The translations under genes and the position numbers were made by a program. A model generated the notes under the pieces. That model did not search any database, was not told where the DNA came from, and worked only from the letters and a program-made list of their open reading frames with translations. This document shows, piece by piece, positions 5,791 to 6,710 of a stretch of 6,710 nt of DNA. Positions within the stretch are counted from its first letter, which is position 1; each line of letters begins with the position of its first letter. The stretch comes from Microcoleaceae cyanobacterium UBA11344 (GTDB lineage Bacteria > Cyanobacteriota > Cyanobacteriia > Cyanobacteriales > Microcoleaceae): positions 3,697 through 10,406 of the forward strand of contig DMYK01000105.1 of NCBI GenBank assembly GCA_003483675.1, in the 5' to 3' direction.

Positions 5791-5812
5791 AGTTGACAGT
5801 TGACAGTTGACA
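5791..5812 (+). repeat. AGTTGAC heptamer array, left part (three exact units)
   Basis: AGTTGAC occurs three times without gaps (5791-5811), followed by AG. The same heptamer, in the same orientation, reappears at 5888-5902 beyond an inverted-repeat element. The 211-base spacer 5713-5923 contains these repeats and no credible gene. Confidence 0.85.
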
Positions 5813-5819
5813 GTCGTAG

Positions 5820-5874
5820 GGTGCGTCGCCACCGATCATCCCTCAAAAAATCGACAATCGATCAGCGACGCACC
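5820..5874. repeat. Inverted-repeat element with GGTGCGTCGC ends
   Basis: GGTGCGTCGC (5820-5829) and its exact complement GCGACGCACC (5865-5874) flank a 35-base AT-richer centre. The element is about 55 bases long, too short to code, and looks like a small palindromic or MITE-like intergenic repeat. 'GTAGGGTGCGTCGC' type sequences are, from memory, common in Oscillatoriales spacers. It is flanked on both sides by AGTTGA heptamers. It could also form a GC-rich stem in RNA downstream of the AIM24 operon. Confidence 0.65.
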
Positions 5875-5887
5875 GATGCCTGTTGGC

Positions 5888-5903
5888 AGTTGAAAGTTGA
5901 CAG
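5888..5903 (+). repeat. AGTTGAM heptamer array, right part (two units)
   Basis: AGTTGAA (5888-5894) and AGTTGAC (5895-5901) followed by AG continue the heptamer series seen at 5791-5812. A possible TTG start for the next gene falls within this array (5897), which makes that start unlikely. Confidence 0.75.
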
Positions 5904-5913
5904 CTAGGATAAT

Positions 5914-5920
5914 AGGGAGA
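5914..5920 (+). promoter_or_regulatory. Shine-Dalgarno AGGGAGA deciding the start of the small gene
   Basis: AGGGAGA lies just ahead of the ATG-ATG pair at 5924 and 5927. GGAG ends 4 nt before the first and 7 nt before the second, so spacing slightly favours 5927. Both agree better with the sequence than a TTG at 5897 inside a repeat. Confidence 0.6.
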
Positions 5921-5923
5921 ACT

Positions 5924-6223
5924 ATGATGCACTGGGATTATCGAGTGTTTTTCGAGGATGGTATCTATACAATCCGCACGGTATATTATGACGATAGCGG
6001 TGCGATCGCTGCCTGCTCGGAAAAAGAGTCCGCACCTTTTGGAGAATCGTTAGAAGAACTTCAAGAAGAACTTAATCTGCTTCAAGAAGCTCTAAAAAAG
6101 CAAGTGCTTTCTGCTTCAGATTTACCAAATAAGGGCGATCGTCCGAAGGCAAAAAGAGGAAAGTCATTACAAGCAGTGCGGCAGCAACTTGGCTGGCAGT
6201 CGGAAGTCGCTAAAGGAAATTAG
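5924..6223 (+). CDS. Small conserved-type hypothetical protein (about 99 aa)
   Basis: The N-terminus 'HWDYRVFFEDGIYTIRTVYYD' contains the W-[DN]-Y-R-V start and 'V-Y-Y-D' strand of a small bacterial family that I recall as typically running W-x-Y-R-V ... I-x-E-V-Y-Y-D-x-x-G ... P-F-G-E-x-L-E-E-L. Here 'PFGESLEELQEELNLLQEAL' follows at about residues 39-58 (counting from 5924). The fold is likely a short beta hairpin followed by an amphipathic, acidic helix. The tail (about 70-99) is basic ('KAKRGK'), suggesting a flexible or nucleic-acid-contacting end. Function is unknown. The start is placed at ATG 5924; ATG 5927 is equally possible and has better RBS spacing. The open frame could be extended to TTG 5897, but those bases belong to the heptamer repeat. 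It contains a HIP1 site and ends 11 bp from the convergent membrane-protein gene. Confidence 0.75.
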   Translation: MMHWDYRVFFEDGIYTIRTVYYDDSGAIAACSEKESAPFGESLEELQEELNLLQEALKKQVLSASDLPNKGDRPKAKRGKSLQAVRQQLGWQSEVAKGN

Positions 6224-6234
6224 TTTACTTCAAT

Positions 6235-6645
6235 TTAAATCGCAAAAGCCTGTTTAACATCCGGCCGCAGCAGGTAGTAAATGCAAACGATCGCAAAACC
6301 AAGAGTTAAAAAATTGACCGCAGTACCAGCACTACCCAACATTTTCGCTAACTGTGCGATTGTGGCGATGACATGAACAATTAACGTTCCCGTCCAAGCC
6401 CAAGTTTTAAGTTGAAACAAACCCCAAGTTAAGACTAAGGAGATTAGGCCTAAAATCAGACTGAGCGCGGCAAAAATTGCAATAAAGCCGCCGATTACAG
6501 TTCCCACTTTCGCCCCGCCGACAACAGCACCAAGCCCGCCAAAAATGCCTGCAAAAAGTAAGATCAACAAGCCGTCAAGGAGACTGAAGATTGCGCTAAT
6601 TAGCTGTAAAATTGCCAGAATTGTAACGCTTTGAGGAAGATTCAT
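6235..6645 (-). CDS. Small integral membrane protein, four predicted helices
   Basis: This 136-aa protein is almost wholly hydrophobic, with likely membrane segments at about 5-34, 48-75, 82-100 and 109-126. Between the first two is a glycine-rich stretch 'GIFGGLGAVVGG' (33-44) resembling a helix-packing glycine zipper. 'GLFQLKTWAW' (75-84) and the end 'YYLLRPDVKQAF' (123-134) resemble a widespread family of small uncharacterised bacterial membrane proteins that commonly end in Y-L-x-R-P-x-V-K-x-A-F. I cannot name a function. The ATG at 6645 lacks a clear Shine-Dalgarno sequence. The upstream bases 6646-6710 are AT-rich, with TAAAAT-like patches but no convincing promoter pair. It converges on the small gene ending at 6223, and no hairpin is seen in the 11-bp gap. 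Confidence 0.8.
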   Translation of the reverse strand: MNLPQSVTILAILQLISAIFSLLDGLLILLFAGIFGGLGAVVGGAKVGTVIGGFIAIFAALSLILGLISLVLTWGLFQLKTWAWTGTLIVHVIATIAQLAKMLGSAGTAVNFLTLGFAIVCIYYLLRPDVKQAFAI

Positions 6646-6710
6646 TTTACGATCGAGTGAATTTTACGCGATTGGCAAATATTTTAACCTGTTAAGCGAC
6701 TCGTTTTTGA

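Noticed and set aside
5791..5903. CRISPR-like array
   Set aside because: The repeated units are contiguous 7-mers with no unique spacers of regular length and no cas genes nearby.

Overview
The window looks like chromosomal DNA of a filamentous cyanobacterium, probably of the Oscillatoriales (Microcoleus/Oscillatoria type). The octamer GCGATCGC (HIP1), the usual cyanobacterial signature, occurs six times in 6.7 kb (starting at 750, 2573, 3086, 3891, 4338 and 6002), where chance predicts about 0.1. Other cyanobacterial signs are a Uma2-family gene with a charged coiled-coil tail, heptamer tandem repeats between genes, and several palindromic intergenic repeats. The genus assignment is inference.

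Layout from left to right: (1) the 3' end of a pilC-type gene (type IV pilus inner-membrane platform) on +; (2) a 149-bp spacer holding a small palindrome at the stop codon and two opposed heptamer arrays that could fold into one long hairpin; (3) an unassigned 194-aa protein on + with a faint resemblance to Uma2 nucleases; (4) a Uma2-family protein on +, behind a spacer with a duplicated 16-mer and a possible promoter; (5) a strong palindrome between convergent genes; (6) a saccharopine-dehydrogenase-like NAD(P)-binding oxidoreductase on -; (7) a 276-bp spacer with a 'CGCAGAG' type repeat and the likely promoter and RBS of the next operon; (8) three consecutive, diverged AIM24-family (TIGR00266-like) genes on +, almost certainly one operon; (9) a spacer in which a GGTGCGTCGC inverted-repeat element sits inside an AGTTGAC heptamer array; (10) a small protein of about 100 aa on +; (11) a four-helix membrane protein on -, ending 11 bp from it.

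The most distinctive unit is the AIM24 triplet. Each protein repeats a G-E-[SG]-[LIF]-[FV] motif three times at intervals of about 63-68 residues, which suggests a threefold internal design, and the three genes are clearly paralogs that have drifted apart. If the products assemble together they may form a hetero-oligomer, but nothing here shows the substrate or pathway. The other genes look like ordinary, unlinked chromosomal genes. I see no CRISPR array, tRNA, rRNA, transposase or phage gene.
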